The notes beneath the pieces were generated by a model. The model worked only from the letters and a program-made list of their open reading frames with translations. It was not told the DNA's origin and did not search any database. From Clostridium sp. DL-VIII (GTDB lineage: Bacteria; Bacillota; Clostridia; Clostridiales; Clostridiaceae), in contig NZ_CM001240.1 of NCBI RefSeq assembly GCF_000230835.1, forward strand, positions 4,490,779-4,554,778: 64,000 nucleotides of DNA. The letters run 5' to 3'. Shown here piece after piece: positions 37,844 through 47,363 of this stretch (position 1 is the first letter of the stretch; the number at the start of each line of letters is the position of its first letter). Position numbers and translations under genes: made by a program.

Positions 37844-38917
37844 TTATGAATTGTTTGTTTTTCCTGTATATGTATTATAAGGATATGGAATTATAATTTC
37901 ATCGCCAATAATCTTATAACTTGTATTTTCTATTGGATTTAAGTTATTAGCTAAATTCATGCCAACAGTATAAAGCAGATTAGCGGCAACATCTTGATCT
38001 TGAATAACAGTCCCAGTCATAAAACCTTTATCAATTAAATCTTTCGCTTCAGGTAACCCATCTATGCCAACAACTACTATATTTTTAAATTTATCACCAC
38101 TATTATATCCGTATTTTCGTAGTGCATCTATAGCCCCTAATGCCATTGCATCATTGTTGGCAATTATTGCCTCAATACTTCCATCAAGTTTAAGAAACAG
38201 GTTATCAATAGAATTTTTAGCTAACTCTCTTGACCAATTACCGTTTACAAGTGCAAGCTGTTCTCTTTTTATTCCTGCATTATTAATAGTTGAAATTAAA
38301 TATTTAGTTCTGTCAATTACTTGATGATCATCAGATGGTCCTTCTAGCATGATATATTGTAGTATATTATCACCATTTTTATCTATTATCTTCTTCTTAT
38401 TATTCCATAAATCAACAATAATTTCCCCTTGGGCAATCCCTGCCTGCTTGGAATCTGGTGTTACAAAAATAGCTTTACTATAAAGTTTAGAAACTTGTGC
38501 TACCACTTCTGAAGGAATATTCATTAATATTAACGGAATATTTTTTTCTTGGGCTTTGAGAATCACATCTTCTACAATGTTTTTTTCTTTTTTTGCTAAA
38601 TATAATATAAGTAAATCATAATTACCTTGGACAGCAGAATCTATCATTTCATTTTGTATAGCTATATTATTTTGTGGATTAAAAAAGGTAAATTTAATGT
38701 TATTTTTATTATCTTTTTCAATATTTTCTAAGCTTTCTGCAATCCTCATAGTGTATGGATCATCAGTTCTAAAAAATATAACAGCAGTATTAACTGTCTT
38801 CCCATTGGGATCTTTTAAATTTGAATCAGTAAATGTTTTAACTTTGGTAGAGTTTATTAATGTAAAGATAGCTAAAACAACTAAAATCAATGTAATTGTT
38901 TTTCTTAATATTTTCAT
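37844..38917 (-). CDS. Periplasmic-binding-protein-like sugar receptor (MglB/RbsB type)
   Basis: A 357-aa secreted or membrane-anchored protein of the sugar-binding (peripla_BP_4) fold. ATG 38917 follows GGGTG and gives a hydrophobic N-terminal segment (ITLILVVLAIFTLINS) without a lipobox Cys. Fold markers: NTAVIFFRTDDPYTMRIAES, the hinge strand DLLILYLAKK, IIANNDAMALGAIDALRKYG and VVGIDGLPEAKDLI, as in galactose/ribose receptors. No permease or ATPase genes lie nearby; it might feed a two-component sensor instead. Ligand unknown. Confidence 0.82.
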   Translation of the reverse strand: MKILRKTITLILVVLAIFTLINSTKVKTFTDSNLKDPNGKTVNTAVIFFRTDDPYTMRIAESLENIEKDNKNNIKFTFFNPQNNIAIQNEMIDSAVQGNYDLLILYLAKKEKNIVEDVILKAQEKNIPLILMNIPSEVVAQVSKLYSKAIFVTPDSKQAGIAQGEIIVDLWNNKKKIIDKNGDNILQYIMLEGPSDDHQVIDRTKYLISTINNAGIKREQLALVNGNWSRELAKNSIDNLFLKLDGSIEAIIANNDAMALGAIDALRKYGYNSGDKFKNIVVVGIDGLPEAKDLIDKGFMTGTVIQDQDVAANLLYTVGMNLANNLNPIENTSYKIIGDEIIIPYPYNTYTGKTNNS

Positions 38918-39024
38918 TATAACACCCACAATTCATACAATTATTTTAATTATATCTGTAATGTTATATTGCATATAAATATATAATTTATTCTTAGTTT
39001 TTTTCAAATTTAGAATTTTAAAAA

Positions 39025-39067
39025 AAGCTTGTTCAAAATGCTCACCACAAATCACTTGAACAAGCTT
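39025..39067 (-). terminator. Terminator of the first PL9 gene
   Basis: AAGCTTGTTCAA pairs with TTGAACAAGCTT (12 bp, perfect) and is followed on the minus strand by a run of seven T's. Confidence 0.8.
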
Positions 39068-39107
39068 AAATAGAAATCTATAAATATCAAAATTAAATTA
39101 TACTAAC

Positions 39108-40649
39108 TTACTCTATTTCAAGCTCTGCTGCTTTATTATTATCAGAAAATCTTGCTCCTATTATTCCTCCATCTGCTGAAAAAGTCCCAAACTGGCTTGA
39201 TGGAGATATTATAGCCACACCCTTTGTGTTTAAAGTTCCATCACTATTTCTCCATAACTGGTCAAAGTTTGTTCCTACAGATGGTATAGTTGCATTTGTA
39301 AAATCAGAAGCTGATGTTCCTGTTGAGATAACTTCTCCTCTTTTAGAAGAATCACTTGTATCTATAGCTTGATTATTAGTTACTTTATACCATTTACTGC
39401 TATTTGTATATACAATATGATCAGCAGTTAAATTTTGAAGCTTATCAGAAGTCTTGTTTGTTGTATACGAAATAGAATTAGATAAATTAGCACCATCACA
39501 GCGATATAAGCTAAAATTATTCTTACTGCCGCCTTGGTTATTATCAAAAGCAGTACAATTAGTTAATTGAAGTGCAGCAGGATTATCATTATCTGTAAAC
39601 CCATGGTGTAAGTTCTGTATTGCTAAACAATTTGTAGCTATATGAGCTGTTGGAACTCCAGAACCTCCTAATTTAAATCCGTTACCGTCGCAGCTTGACT
39701 TAGTAGTTCCATCTTCTGTTTTACCATTTCTCATAGAAATACAATTTCTGATTGTAACCACACCTATAGAACCTGTATCTGTTTTTGCATATAAATCCCA
39801 GCCATCATCACTATTATTATAAGAAATGCATCCATCGAACACGTTTCCATTTCCGCAAGTTAATTTAGCTGCAAAACCATCTGCATTTTCATATGTTGCT
39901 GGATCGCAGTTATCTTTTGAAGTACAATTTATTATATAGTTATCACTTGGAAAATCGTTAAAATTAGTTATAGACGAACTGCTTCTGCTGATTTGTAACC
40001 CTGAATCCTTATTGCTATCGAATATACATCTCTCTAAAACATTATGCTTACCTGATAACATCATTCCATTATCTGCCGCACCCTTTATTGTTATGCCTTC
40101 AATATACCAGCAATTTCCATTAAGTTGTATACCTCTATCATTTTTAGAAGTGTCACTAGAATTATATGCTTCTCCTGAAAAATCTAATATTACACTTGCA
40201 CCTTTGCAAGCCTTTAATATATTGTAATCACCTGCAGTTCCACTAGCTGAAATAGTAAATTGACTATTAAACTTATAGGTTCCTGATTGTAGTAAAATCG
40301 CCTTCGCTTGTCCATTGGCTATTTTTTGTAAGGCTGTTGCCAAATCTAAAGGACTGCTGGAAGTACCACTATTGCTAGAAGAACCGTTTGAAGCTACATA
40401 AACTGCATTTGTGAAAGAACTATCTTCTACACTAGCTAAGTTAGTATACATTCCTGTTGAGCTTAAACTTGCTGCATTAATGTTACCCTTATCATCTGAC
40501 AATTGAACTTGTGCACTAGTTGTTGAAGTTGTAATACTTGAAATATCACTTATTGAAGTTGCGCTAGCTTGTACACCTGTTAAAGATAAGCTGGAAATTG
40601 ATAATAATGCACCTACTGCAAATGCCATCATTTTAATTTTTTTACTCAT
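39108..40649 (-). CDS. Secreted pectate lyase, PL9-type right-handed beta-helix
   Basis: Predicted extracellular pectate lyase (513 aa). ATG 40649 has AAAGGAGAG upstream and a clean signal peptide ending near GVQASA; the longer frame is unsupported. The beta-helix core matches family 9: NADGFAAKLTCGNGNVFDGC, then NSDDGWDLYAKTD, which holds the Ca-binding/catalytic neighbourhood, and CDGNGFKLGG. Residues about 40-100 before YVASNGSSSNSGTSSSP are an unassigned Ser/Thr-rich linker. The neighbouring genes are two smaller paralogues, giving a pectin-degrading group. Confidence 0.88.
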   Translation of the reverse strand: MSKKIKMMAFAVGALLSISSLSLTGVQASATSISDISSITTSTTSAQVQLSDDKGNINAASLSSTGMYTNLASVEDSSFTNAVYVASNGSSSNSGTSSSPLDLATALQKIANGQAKAILLQSGTYKFNSQFTISASGTAGDYNILKACKGASVILDFSGEAYNSSDTSKNDRGIQLNGNCWYIEGITIKGAADNGMMLSGKHNVLERCIFDSNKDSGLQISRSSSSITNFNDFPSDNYIINCTSKDNCDPATYENADGFAAKLTCGNGNVFDGCISYNNSDDGWDLYAKTDTGSIGVVTIRNCISMRNGKTEDGTTKSSCDGNGFKLGGSGVPTAHIATNCLAIQNLHHGFTDNDNPAALQLTNCTAFDNNQGGSKNNFSLYRCDGANLSNSISYTTNKTSDKLQNLTADHIVYTNSSKWYKVTNNQAIDTSDSSKRGEVISTGTSASDFTNATIPSVGTNFDQLWRNSDGTLNTKGVAIISPSSQFGTFSADGGIIGARFSDNNKAAELEIE

Positions 40650-40737
40650 AATAATCTCTCCTTTTATAACAATCTTATTGTAAACCTTTAATATATAACT
40701 TAAAAATATGCTCAACTATTACCTTCTTTTGAATATC

Positions 40738-40753
40738 TTAAGAATATTCTTAA
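40738..40753. promoter_or_regulatory. Palindrome upstream of the first PL9 gene
   Basis: TTAAGAATATTCTTAA is a perfect 16-base palindrome about 90 bases before the start codon, a candidate operator. Confidence 0.35.
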
Positions 40754-40820
40754 TTATATTTTTTTAATACATAAGATAAGAATAAGTTTATCTTTTAAAT
40801 TTCTTAACACACGTTAACAA

Positions 40821-41834
40821 TTATTGATTAAATGAACAATTAGTTACAGTTGCACCTGTAATATAATCTTTATCTTTTCCGTTTTTCGAAATACAGCCTG
40901 TGAATACGTGTTTTCCTGATTTTGGCGCTGTTTTAAAATAGAAATTTGAATAATTTCCATCTCCTGTGCAGTTTATTAATGTAAGTGCACCAGTATTATT
41001 ATTTTGATCAAATCCACGAAGCTTATTAGCTGTAGACGTACAATTTTCAAGGTAATGATTATCTGCCGAGTAATTTCCACCAACTTTAAATCCATTACCA
41101 TTTCCTTCATCTACACCATTATGAGATGCTTCACAGTTATAAAATTTTACTATATTACCTGCATCGTAGAGATCAAATCCATCATCTGAATTATAATCTG
41201 CATTACATTTTTCAAAAACATTTCCTGTACCGATACTTAATTTAGCTGCAAATCCATCTGCATTTTCACCACTTGTTTTAGGATCATAATTATAGGTTGA
41301 ATTTACATCATAAACATAAGTGTTTGATCCTCCATTACTAATTTGAAGTCCGGTATCCCTACATTTTGTGATATCACACGACTTTACGGTATTATGGTCT
41401 CCAGTAATATATATACCATTATCTCCTGCACCTACAATCTTAAGATCTTGTATTGTGTAATAACTTCCTGAAACCTGAAATCCCCTATTTGAATCTGAGT
41501 AGCTTTGTCCACTAAAATCTATTACTGGTTCTCCACTTTGTGCTACAATCTTAATAGGTGAACCAGAAGAATTAGATTTTGATAGCTTAATAGTAGATGT
41601 GACATTATAGGTACCACTAGCCACATAAATTGTTGAACCTGATGATGCACTTGATACTGCTTTTGCTAGTGTTTTAAATGGAGAGGAGGAGGATGTACCC
41701 GAATTAGAATCACTTCCACTTGTAGATACATAATAATTTGTTGCTGCAAATGCTGGTGTTATGCTTCCAAATGCACCACCTCCAATTATTGTTATCGTTA
41801 ACATTAAAGTAGCTAAAATTTTCTTTACTTTCAT
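40821..41834 (-). CDS. Secreted PL9-type pectate lyase, short form
   Basis: A 337-aa paralogue of the upstream-strand neighbour. Signal peptide to about TPAFAA, then directly the beta-helix: YYVSTSGSDSNSGTSSSSPF, ENADGFAAKLSIGTGN, NSDDGFDLYDAG and NGNGFKVGG. The key NSDDG and GNGFK positions of family 9 are present. It lacks the linker and C-terminal extension of the longer paralogue. ATG with AAGGAGAG upstream; 170 bases separate it from the next PL9 gene downstream. Confidence 0.87.
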   Translation of the reverse strand: MKVKKILATLMLTITIIGGGAFGSITPAFAATNYYVSTSGSDSNSGTSSSSPFKTLAKAVSSASSGSTIYVASGTYNVTSTIKLSKSNSSGSPIKIVAQSGEPVIDFSGQSYSDSNRGFQVSGSYYTIQDLKIVGAGDNGIYITGDHNTVKSCDITKCRDTGLQISNGGSNTYVYDVNSTYNYDPKTSGENADGFAAKLSIGTGNVFEKCNADYNSDDGFDLYDAGNIVKFYNCEASHNGVDEGNGNGFKVGGNYSADNHYLENCTSTANKLRGFDQNNNTGALTLINCTGDGNYSNFYFKTAPKSGKHVFTGCISKNGKDKDYITGATVTNCSFNQ

Positions 41835-42079
41835 TTTTATCTCTCCTTATTTAACAATATTTTTAATAATATAATTTTTAATACGGTAATCGGCGCCTTT
41901 ATTTATCATTTATCAGAAATCATATTATCATGATTATTATATCATGTTACCTTTTGAAAATTATGTTGTTTCAAGCTCTAAAATGGCACTTTCATGCAAT
42001 ATATATTTTTAATAAAAAATAAGAGCGAATCAAATTTACCATGATATTATCTAGCAAAAACTTCTCGTATAATTAACAT

Positions 42080-42202
42080 TCAACTAAAAAGACCTCTTAG
42101 AATTTGTATTAAAAAGATAACTATAATACTGCCAACAGCTAATCCCCATTTTCCTCTTAGCATCTCTTTAGCATGTCTTTTTAATTCTCCCCTGTTAATC
42201 AT
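42080..42202 (-). CDS. 40-aa membrane microprotein (DUF975-like N terminus)
   Basis: An ORF too short for usual calling: M-I-N-R-G-E-L-K-R-H-A-K-E-M-L-R-G-K-W-G, then a single membrane helix (LAVGSIIVIFLIQILRGLFS). The start resembles the N terminus of DUF975 membrane proteins, which continue for about 200 residues. AAGGGGAGATTTT gives a strong ribosome site. Either a genuine small protein or a truncated DUF975 gene. Confidence 0.5.
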   Translation of the reverse strand: MINRGELKRHAKEMLRGKWGLAVGSIIVIFLIQILRGLFS

Positions 42203-42486
42203 AAAATCTCCCCTTAATTTTATAAATTTCCATTTAAGCAATAGCATTCCTATGATATCATATTTATGATATTATTTCAATTTATGTAACATAAAATAAT
42301 ATTTTCTAAATTAATCCTCAAAAGTTATATAACAACCAATAAAAATTATTATTAAATATATATGTTGCAATAATAAAATTACATTTAGGATGTCTATCTG
42401 CTAAGTAAATATCTAAATGTTAAATGTAGAAAATCAATTGCAATATATATATGTTTTTATAATCAATTATTTTTAATCAAAAAATT

Positions 42487-42522
42487 AAAGGTGAATTAAA
42501 TATCTCTACTTAACTCACCTTT
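42487..42522 (-). terminator. Terminator of the 55-aa ORF
   Basis: AAAGGTGAATTAA and TTAACTCACCTTT pair with one mismatch and are followed on the minus strand by TTTAATTTTTT. Confidence 0.7.
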
Positions 42523-42530
42523 AAAAATAA

Positions 42531-42698
42531 TTATGCACGTAAAAACCTTTCATAATTCTCTATTTTATCCTCTCTATTGTTTTTCTTTATCCAATTATTA
42601 TATTCTTGAATAAATTCCTCTATTGTTTTTAAGTCCAATCTGCTATCTTTTTTTCCTTTTAATTCTACATACATGTTAATTTTCATTATATTTCCCAT
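42531..42698 (-). CDS. Small hypothetical protein (55 aa)
   Basis: Not recognised. Charged helical protein with MKINMYVELKGKKDSRLDLK at the start and EFIQEYNNWIKKNNREDKI later; no signal or membrane segment. It has GAGGTGAGAAGGAA before its ATG and a strong terminator eight bases after its stop, which argues that it is expressed. Confidence 0.55.
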   Translation of the reverse strand: MGNIMKINMYVELKGKKDSRLDLKTIEEFIQEYNNWIKKNNREDKIENYERFLRA

Positions 42699-43466
42699 TT
42701 CCTTCTCACCTCTTTTACATATAATATGATATTATTAATTTCTTGTGATTTTTATACTAAAATAATTAAGTTTTTATTATTTTTTAAACGTTATCATTAG
42801 ATTGTTAAAAGAATGTATTCTTGGTAATATTATTGACAAGAATTATTCCTTCTAATACAAATATTATCATTAGATTTTGTCAGTTATTTGTCAATTGTAA
42901 ATGTTTTTAATAATAATGAAAATTAAATTATTTTAATGTCTATAATGTTTTTTTACTTAAACATCAAAAGCAATTTTTAATTCAAATACATATAAAAAAG
43001 AAGTATATTATATTCCAGATAATGCCACAAGTTAAAGCTGCAGGCTATTTTCCTCAATATAATCTACTTCTATATTATAAAACTCATCTTTAAGACTTAA
43101 ATACTACTTTACTTACACTTGAATGAATTACATCATATGTCCCAAATCCTTAGAATATCAGCTAATAATTTTTTTACCAAAAAAAGTAATAATGTTTTAT
43201 CCATTAAATCTTAAGAAAAAAAATTAATAATTATAAAAATAAAGATACTAACAAGCAAAAACATTCTAAGTAATTATATTAGAATAAAGAAAATAGGAAC
43301 TTAAAATTATTCAATATTACCGTTATATATAAGTGAGTTAATATTAGTAAATGGAAATACCACCTAGTAATAGATGGTATTATTAATATACCTTAAAATC
43401 ATAATTCCATGGCTAAGACTATTCCTACATTTTATCAATAAATTTTATTAGCATAAATTAACTATC
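42699..43466. other. 768-base gap without a recognisable gene
   Basis: Very AT-rich. The 13-base unit TTATCATTAGATT occurs twice (about 42785 and 42868). A small hairpin AATACCA/TGGTATT lies at about 43357-43384 and may end the secreted-protein transcript. No ORF with a ribosome site was found. Confidence 0.4.
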
Positions 43467-43964
43467 TTATTCTCCCACTTCAGCAGTATTTTTTACAATA
43501 ACCATATATGGGTTATAGGTGGAGCTTGAATAACACTTATCTTCATTATATTCTTCTTCATATACTCTGACCTTTAATATAGTTGCTCCTCCTTTTGAAA
43601 GTCTAATCTCATCCCCCACTTTATAAGCCTTATCAGAATCTCCTATGAAAATTCTCACATTATTTTTACTTGCACCTCCTATACTTTTTAATTCAATATC
43701 ATCTGCTACAGTCTTTGCAAAATATATATCTCCAACATATAAATCATTTGACAATTTATCTTCATAATCGCAATCTTCATAAATATCCACATTATTTCCA
43801 TCTGAAGTTTCTAATTCTAAACTGCTTAATTTATCAGCATCATCTGATAAAGCATGTACTTCTGTAATAAACAATCTAGTATTCACTACTACTGACAATT
43901 GCATTGTGAAAATCATTCCAAGTGCAAGTGTAAAAAACATTATACGTTTAAGCTTTCTATTCAT
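43467..43964 (-). CDS. Secreted protein with cadherin-like beta-sandwich repeat
   Basis: A 165-aa exported protein: signal peptide to about residue 38 (ITEVHA), then one copy of a domain with the pattern LSSLELETSDGNNVDIYEDC...VRIFIGDSDKAY, IRLSKGGATILKVRVYE and YMVIVKN. This resembles cadherin-like beta-sandwich modules used in clostridial cell-surface proteins; the assignment is from memory of the pattern. It would be an accessory extracellular protein among pectate lyases. ATG with GAGAGGAAATAG upstream. Confidence 0.6.
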   Translation of the reverse strand: MNRKLKRIMFFTLALGMIFTMQLSVVVNTRLFITEVHALSDDADKLSSLELETSDGNNVDIYEDCDYEDKLSNDLYVGDIYFAKTVADDIELKSIGGASKNNVRIFIGDSDKAYKVGDEIRLSKGGATILKVRVYEEEYNEDKCYSSSTYNPYMVIVKNTAEVGE

Positions 43965-44050
43965 AACTATTTCCTCTCCATTTCAATACAAAAGTTCATA
44001 TATTTATAGCAATTCAAAGTGAATTATAGCACCGATTGTACTATAGCTAA

Positions 44051-44956
44051 TTAATTTATCACAACATTATCATCAGAAAATCTATAGTTCCCTTTATCAT
44101 TTTTTTTACTTATACATCCAGTCATTGTAATCACTCCTGCCTGATTTCTTCCATCAAATCCAACTTCAGTATTTCCTTCTGCTGTACAATTAATAAGCAC
44201 ATGTCTTGCTAAAACCAAACGTAGTTCCCCTTCATCAGTTATATCCTTTTTGCCTATACCTCCAAGCTTAAAGCCATCCCCATCACCTTTTATCCCTCGG
44301 GCCATTCCATTACTTATAGCTTTACATCTCGTTAATAATACTCCTCCATCTGCATCTGTTAAATCATAGCCATCATCTGCATTTCCTTCTGCTGTACAAT
44401 CTATCAGCTTATTTAATGGACCCGAAAAATATATAATTGCAAATCCATCAGCACTATTTCTTCCTACATCAACATTGTTATATGAATAGACATTGGTTAA
44501 CGTATTATTAGTTGCCCCTCTTGATAACTGTACTCCTGAATCTTTATTATCATGTACCCTTAAATTTGTAAGTTTGTTATTTGAACCTTCAATGTAAATC
44601 CCATTATCTGCAGCTCCATAAATATCCAAGTCCGTAATTGTAGAGCCATCAGTCTTAATCGAAATTCCTCTTCCAGAATAATAGCTAGCTGTTGAAGAGA
44701 AGTCTATTTTCCCATTACCTGATTTTCCTGTTATTGTCACTCCTGCAGGTACCTCCACAGCTTCTGATTTTATAGTTCCAATAATATTAATAATATCTCC
44801 AGGCTTTGCTGAAGCTAATGCATTTGATAAAGAAGTTCCAGAATCACTAACATTTATTATATTACTTGCATAAGCTGGCAAATTCCAAAATAAGCTTGCT
44901 CCTATAACAATTATTCCTAAAACTGCGCCTAAATATATTTTTTTAGCATTCCTCAT
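44051..44956 (-). CDS. Secreted PL9-like beta-helix protein
   Basis: Third and most diverged PL9-type protein (301 aa from ATG 44956, with GGGAGAATT upstream). Signal peptide to about PAYAS. The helix core shows NSADGFAIIYF, NADDGYDLTDADGG and GDGDGFKLGGIG, corresponding to the ADGFA, NSDDG and GNGFK motifs of its neighbours with conservative changes. The last repeats carry GFDGRNQAGVITMTGC. Pectate lyase activity is likely but less certain because the DLYAKT segment is altered. Confidence 0.78.
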   Translation of the reverse strand: MRNAKKIYLGAVLGIIVIGASLFWNLPAYASNIINVSDSGTSLSNALASAKPGDIINIIGTIKSEAVEVPAGVTITGKSGNGKIDFSSTASYYSGRGISIKTDGSTITDLDIYGAADNGIYIEGSNNKLTNLRVHDNKDSGVQLSRGATNNTLTNVYSYNNVDVGRNSADGFAIIYFSGPLNKLIDCTAEGNADDGYDLTDADGGVLLTRCKAISNGMARGIKGDGDGFKLGGIGKKDITDEGELRLVLARHVLINCTAEGNTEVGFDGRNQAGVITMTGCISKKNDKGNYRFSDDNVVIN

Positions 44957-45315
44957 AATAATTCTCCCTAAAATTTTATAATTAAATATAATATTAATTT
45001 TTTTAATATTAATTCCTATTACTTTGAAGTATTTTCCTAATAATATTTTACATTTTTTATATAACCTCAATATTGTTTTGAATTATATTCCAATTATATC
45101 ACATCTATCAAATTTTGTATTATTTAGCATAGAAATATCACTTTTATTACATACTTTTTGTTACATAATAAAGAATTTAATGAATAATAAATGATAGAAA
45201 TGTTTCATCTATTATTCATTAAATTTTATTATTTTTGATAAATATTCTTCATCTTTTCCTTACCTTCTTTATTCATAAAAGTAATGTCCGTATAATTAAA
45301 TAAAGGTGGGATATA
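44957..45315. other. Divergent intergenic region
   Basis: 359 bases between the third PL9 gene (minus) and the HAD pseudogene (plus). A 14-base stem TTTAATGAATAATA/TATTATTCATTAAA lies at about 45178-45224. Nothing else recognised. Confidence 0.4.
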
Positions 45316-45885
45316 TATGCGTAATATAAAAGTAATTATTATGGATGTGGATGGTACATTAACTAATAATAAAAAAGTAATTACTAAAAAGACTAAAGAT
45401 GTTTTGATTGAAGCTCAAGAAAATGGTGTTATATTAATTTTGGCATCTATGAATCTCGTGGAGGCAAATTTAAATTATGTGAAAAGGATGATTTAACAGC
45501 CTTTGCTGACTATCGATTAAATAAAATTTTAACTGCAGGAGATCCTGAATATTTACAAGCTCATTATAAGGAAATGATGGAACCATTTAAAGACAACTTA
45601 AGCTGCATGTTTACAGCTCCTTTTTATTTCGAATTTACAGCTAAAGGTATTGATAAAGCTAAAGCACTCGATACAGTACTAATTCCTATGGGGTATAAAA
45701 AAGAAGAAATGATTGCTTTCGGAGATGGACAGAATGATGCCTCAATGGTTAAATATGCTGGCATTGGTGTAGCAATGGAAAATGCCGTAGATGAGTTAAA
45801 AGCTGTAGCTAATGAAATAACTCTATCTAATGAAGAGGATGGTATTTCTTATACATTAAGTAAGTACATAAGTACTATATTTTAA
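45316..45885 (+). pseudogene. Cof-type HAD phosphatase, internally deleted and frameshifted
   Basis: The start is intact (KVIIMDVDGTLTNNKKVI, motif I) up to VILILAS, where the motif-II continuation is missing. The sequence then continues in another frame with YESRGGKFKLCEKDDLTAF... and a good C terminus containing MIAFGDGQNDASMVKYAG (motif IV) and GVAMENAVDELK. About 75 codons of the usual 265 are gone, including most of the cap domain. Expression would yield only a short peptide. Confidence 0.75.
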
Positions 45886-45903
45886 AATTAAGGATGTGTT
45901 AAT

Positions 45904-46293
45904 ATGAAAATCGAGCACGTAGCTATATGGACTACAGATATAGAGAAATCAAAAAAATTTTATATGGATTATTTTGATGGTATTGCTGAGGAAAAGTATA
46001 TAAACCCGAAGAAAAACTTCGAATCATATTTTCTTAGCTTTGAATCAGGTGCCAGACTTGAGCTTATGCAGATGCCATCTATTCCTTCATGCCTAAATAA
46101 TACTATTGATCAATATATAGGTTTAATTCATCTTGCTATTTCAGTAGGTAGTATTGAAATAGTTAATAAACTTACTGATACGTTAAGAAATGCTGGTTAT
46201 AAAGTAGTAAGTGAACCTCGTCACACTGGAGATGGCTATTACGAGAGCTGTATTTTAGATCCTGATGGAAATCGAATAGAAATAACAGAGTAA
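45904..46293 (+). CDS. Glyoxalase/VOC-family protein
   Basis: A 129-aa vicinal-oxygen-chelate fold protein: KIEHVAIWTTDIEKSKKFYM at the start, FESGARLELM in the first module, and GDGYYESCILDPDGNRIEITE at the end with the second metal-ligand Glu. Such proteins isomerise or cleave substrates at a bound metal; the substrate is unknown. It lies 18 bases after the HAD pseudogene and 31 bases before the RpiR gene, so these three were probably one operon. Confidence 0.85.
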   Translation: MKIEHVAIWTTDIEKSKKFYMDYFDGIAEEKYINPKKNFESYFLSFESGARLELMQMPSIPSCLNNTIDQYIGLIHLAISVGSIEIVNKLTDTLRNAGYKVVSEPRHTGDGYYESCILDPDGNRIEITE

Positions 46294-46324
46294 ACTATTG
46301 TATAATGTTCATGAGGTGATCTTC

Positions 46325-47191
46325 ATGAACATTTTTAGTAAATTGAATAAACTAACCAACTTAACTGAAAATGAGAAAACATTAGTTAACTATATGATGG
46401 ATAATCCTGAAATTTTTGTAAAAATGAGTGCTCTTGAAATTAGTGACGCTTGCTTTATCTCAACTTCAACTATTTATAGACTTTGTCAAAAATTAGATTT
46501 ATCAGGACTATCAGAATTAAAAGTACAAATATCTATGTCTATTAATGAATATTTAAAAGAAAATAATCCAATAGATTATAATTATCCTTTTAAGCAAAAT
46601 GAAACACAATATCAAATTGTACTAAAATTAAAAGAATTATATGAGCAAACTCTAGTATCTTCTTTAAATTTAATAGATTTAGAGCAGTTAAGATTGATAT
46701 CTAACGTTTTAAAAAAAGCACAGCACATTGACTTTTATACATCTGCTGGAAATCTTTATTTTGCAGAGAACTTTAAATTCCAAATGCAGGAAATAGGAAC
46801 TTTTATTAATGTCCCTCTAGAAGAGTATCATCAACGATTAACAGCATCAACAAGCGATAAAGAGCATATTGCTATAATAGTATCCTTTGAAGCAAGAGGA
46901 GTAATAATAAAAGAAATAGCAGATATATTAAAAAAGAATAAAACTCCAATTATTTTAATTTCATCTACCAATGAAAATCCTCTTACTAAGTATGCTAATT
47001 ATCATTTGTACTTAAGTTCAAATGAAAACCATTTTAATAAAATTTCATCTTTTTCAACAAGGTTATCTTTATTATATGTTTTGGATTGTATATATACATG
47101 TTATTTTAAATTTGATTATGACCAAAATGTAAAGTATAAACTTGATACATATAAAAAATTATCTAATAATAAAAATCCTGATTGCATATAA
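46325..47191 (+). CDS. RpiR-family transcriptional regulator with SIS domain
   Basis: A 288-aa sugar-phosphate-responsive regulator. The N-terminal RpiR helix-turn-helix (LTENEKTLVNYMMDNPEIF, ACFISTSTIYRLCQKL) is followed by an SIS domain (about 125-250) with IDFYTSAGNLYFAENF and ILISSTNENPLTKYA. I start at ATG 46325 behind GAGGTGATC; the longer frame overlaps the end of the VOC gene region without support. Its target may be the preceding HAD/VOC genes or a lost operon. Confidence 0.85.
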   Translation: MNIFSKLNKLTNLTENEKTLVNYMMDNPEIFVKMSALEISDACFISTSTIYRLCQKLDLSGLSELKVQISMSINEYLKENNPIDYNYPFKQNETQYQIVLKLKELYEQTLVSSLNLIDLEQLRLISNVLKKAQHIDFYTSAGNLYFAENFKFQMQEIGTFINVPLEEYHQRLTASTSDKEHIAIIVSFEARGVIIKEIADILKKNKTPIILISSTNENPLTKYANYHLYLSSNENHFNKISSFSTRLSLLYVLDCIYTCYFKFDYDQNVKYKLDTYKKLSNNKNPDCI

Positions 47192-47198
47192 AACGATC

Positions 47199-47362
47199 TT
47201 ATAATTCAATATCATACTCCATTCTTCTAGAAGTAGCCTTATCTACTTCTACTCCCAAAAGTCTTTGTATTATATAAAATTACATATTAATTCCAGCCGA
47301 TATATCACCTGATGTAATAATGGAACCTTCATTTACAAATTTAACATCACGTTGAACTTTAA
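47199..47362 (-). pseudogene. C-terminal remnant of a DJ-1/PfpI family protein
   Basis: On the minus strand the frame reads FVNEGSIITSGDISAGINM, a stop codon, then FYIIQRLLGVEVDKATSRR and MEYDIEL. This matches the C-terminal portion of DJ-1/ThiJ/PfpI proteins (SGGISAGIDMALYLVERLLG...A..RRMEYD). The N-terminal half with the nucleophile Cys is missing and an internal stop is present. Confidence 0.65.
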
Positions 47363-47363
47363 G

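Noticed and set aside
45178..45224. Regulatory RNA at the AT-rich stem before the HAD pseudogene
   Set aside because: Only simple A/T pairing with no conserved loop or second copy; could be chance in this base composition.
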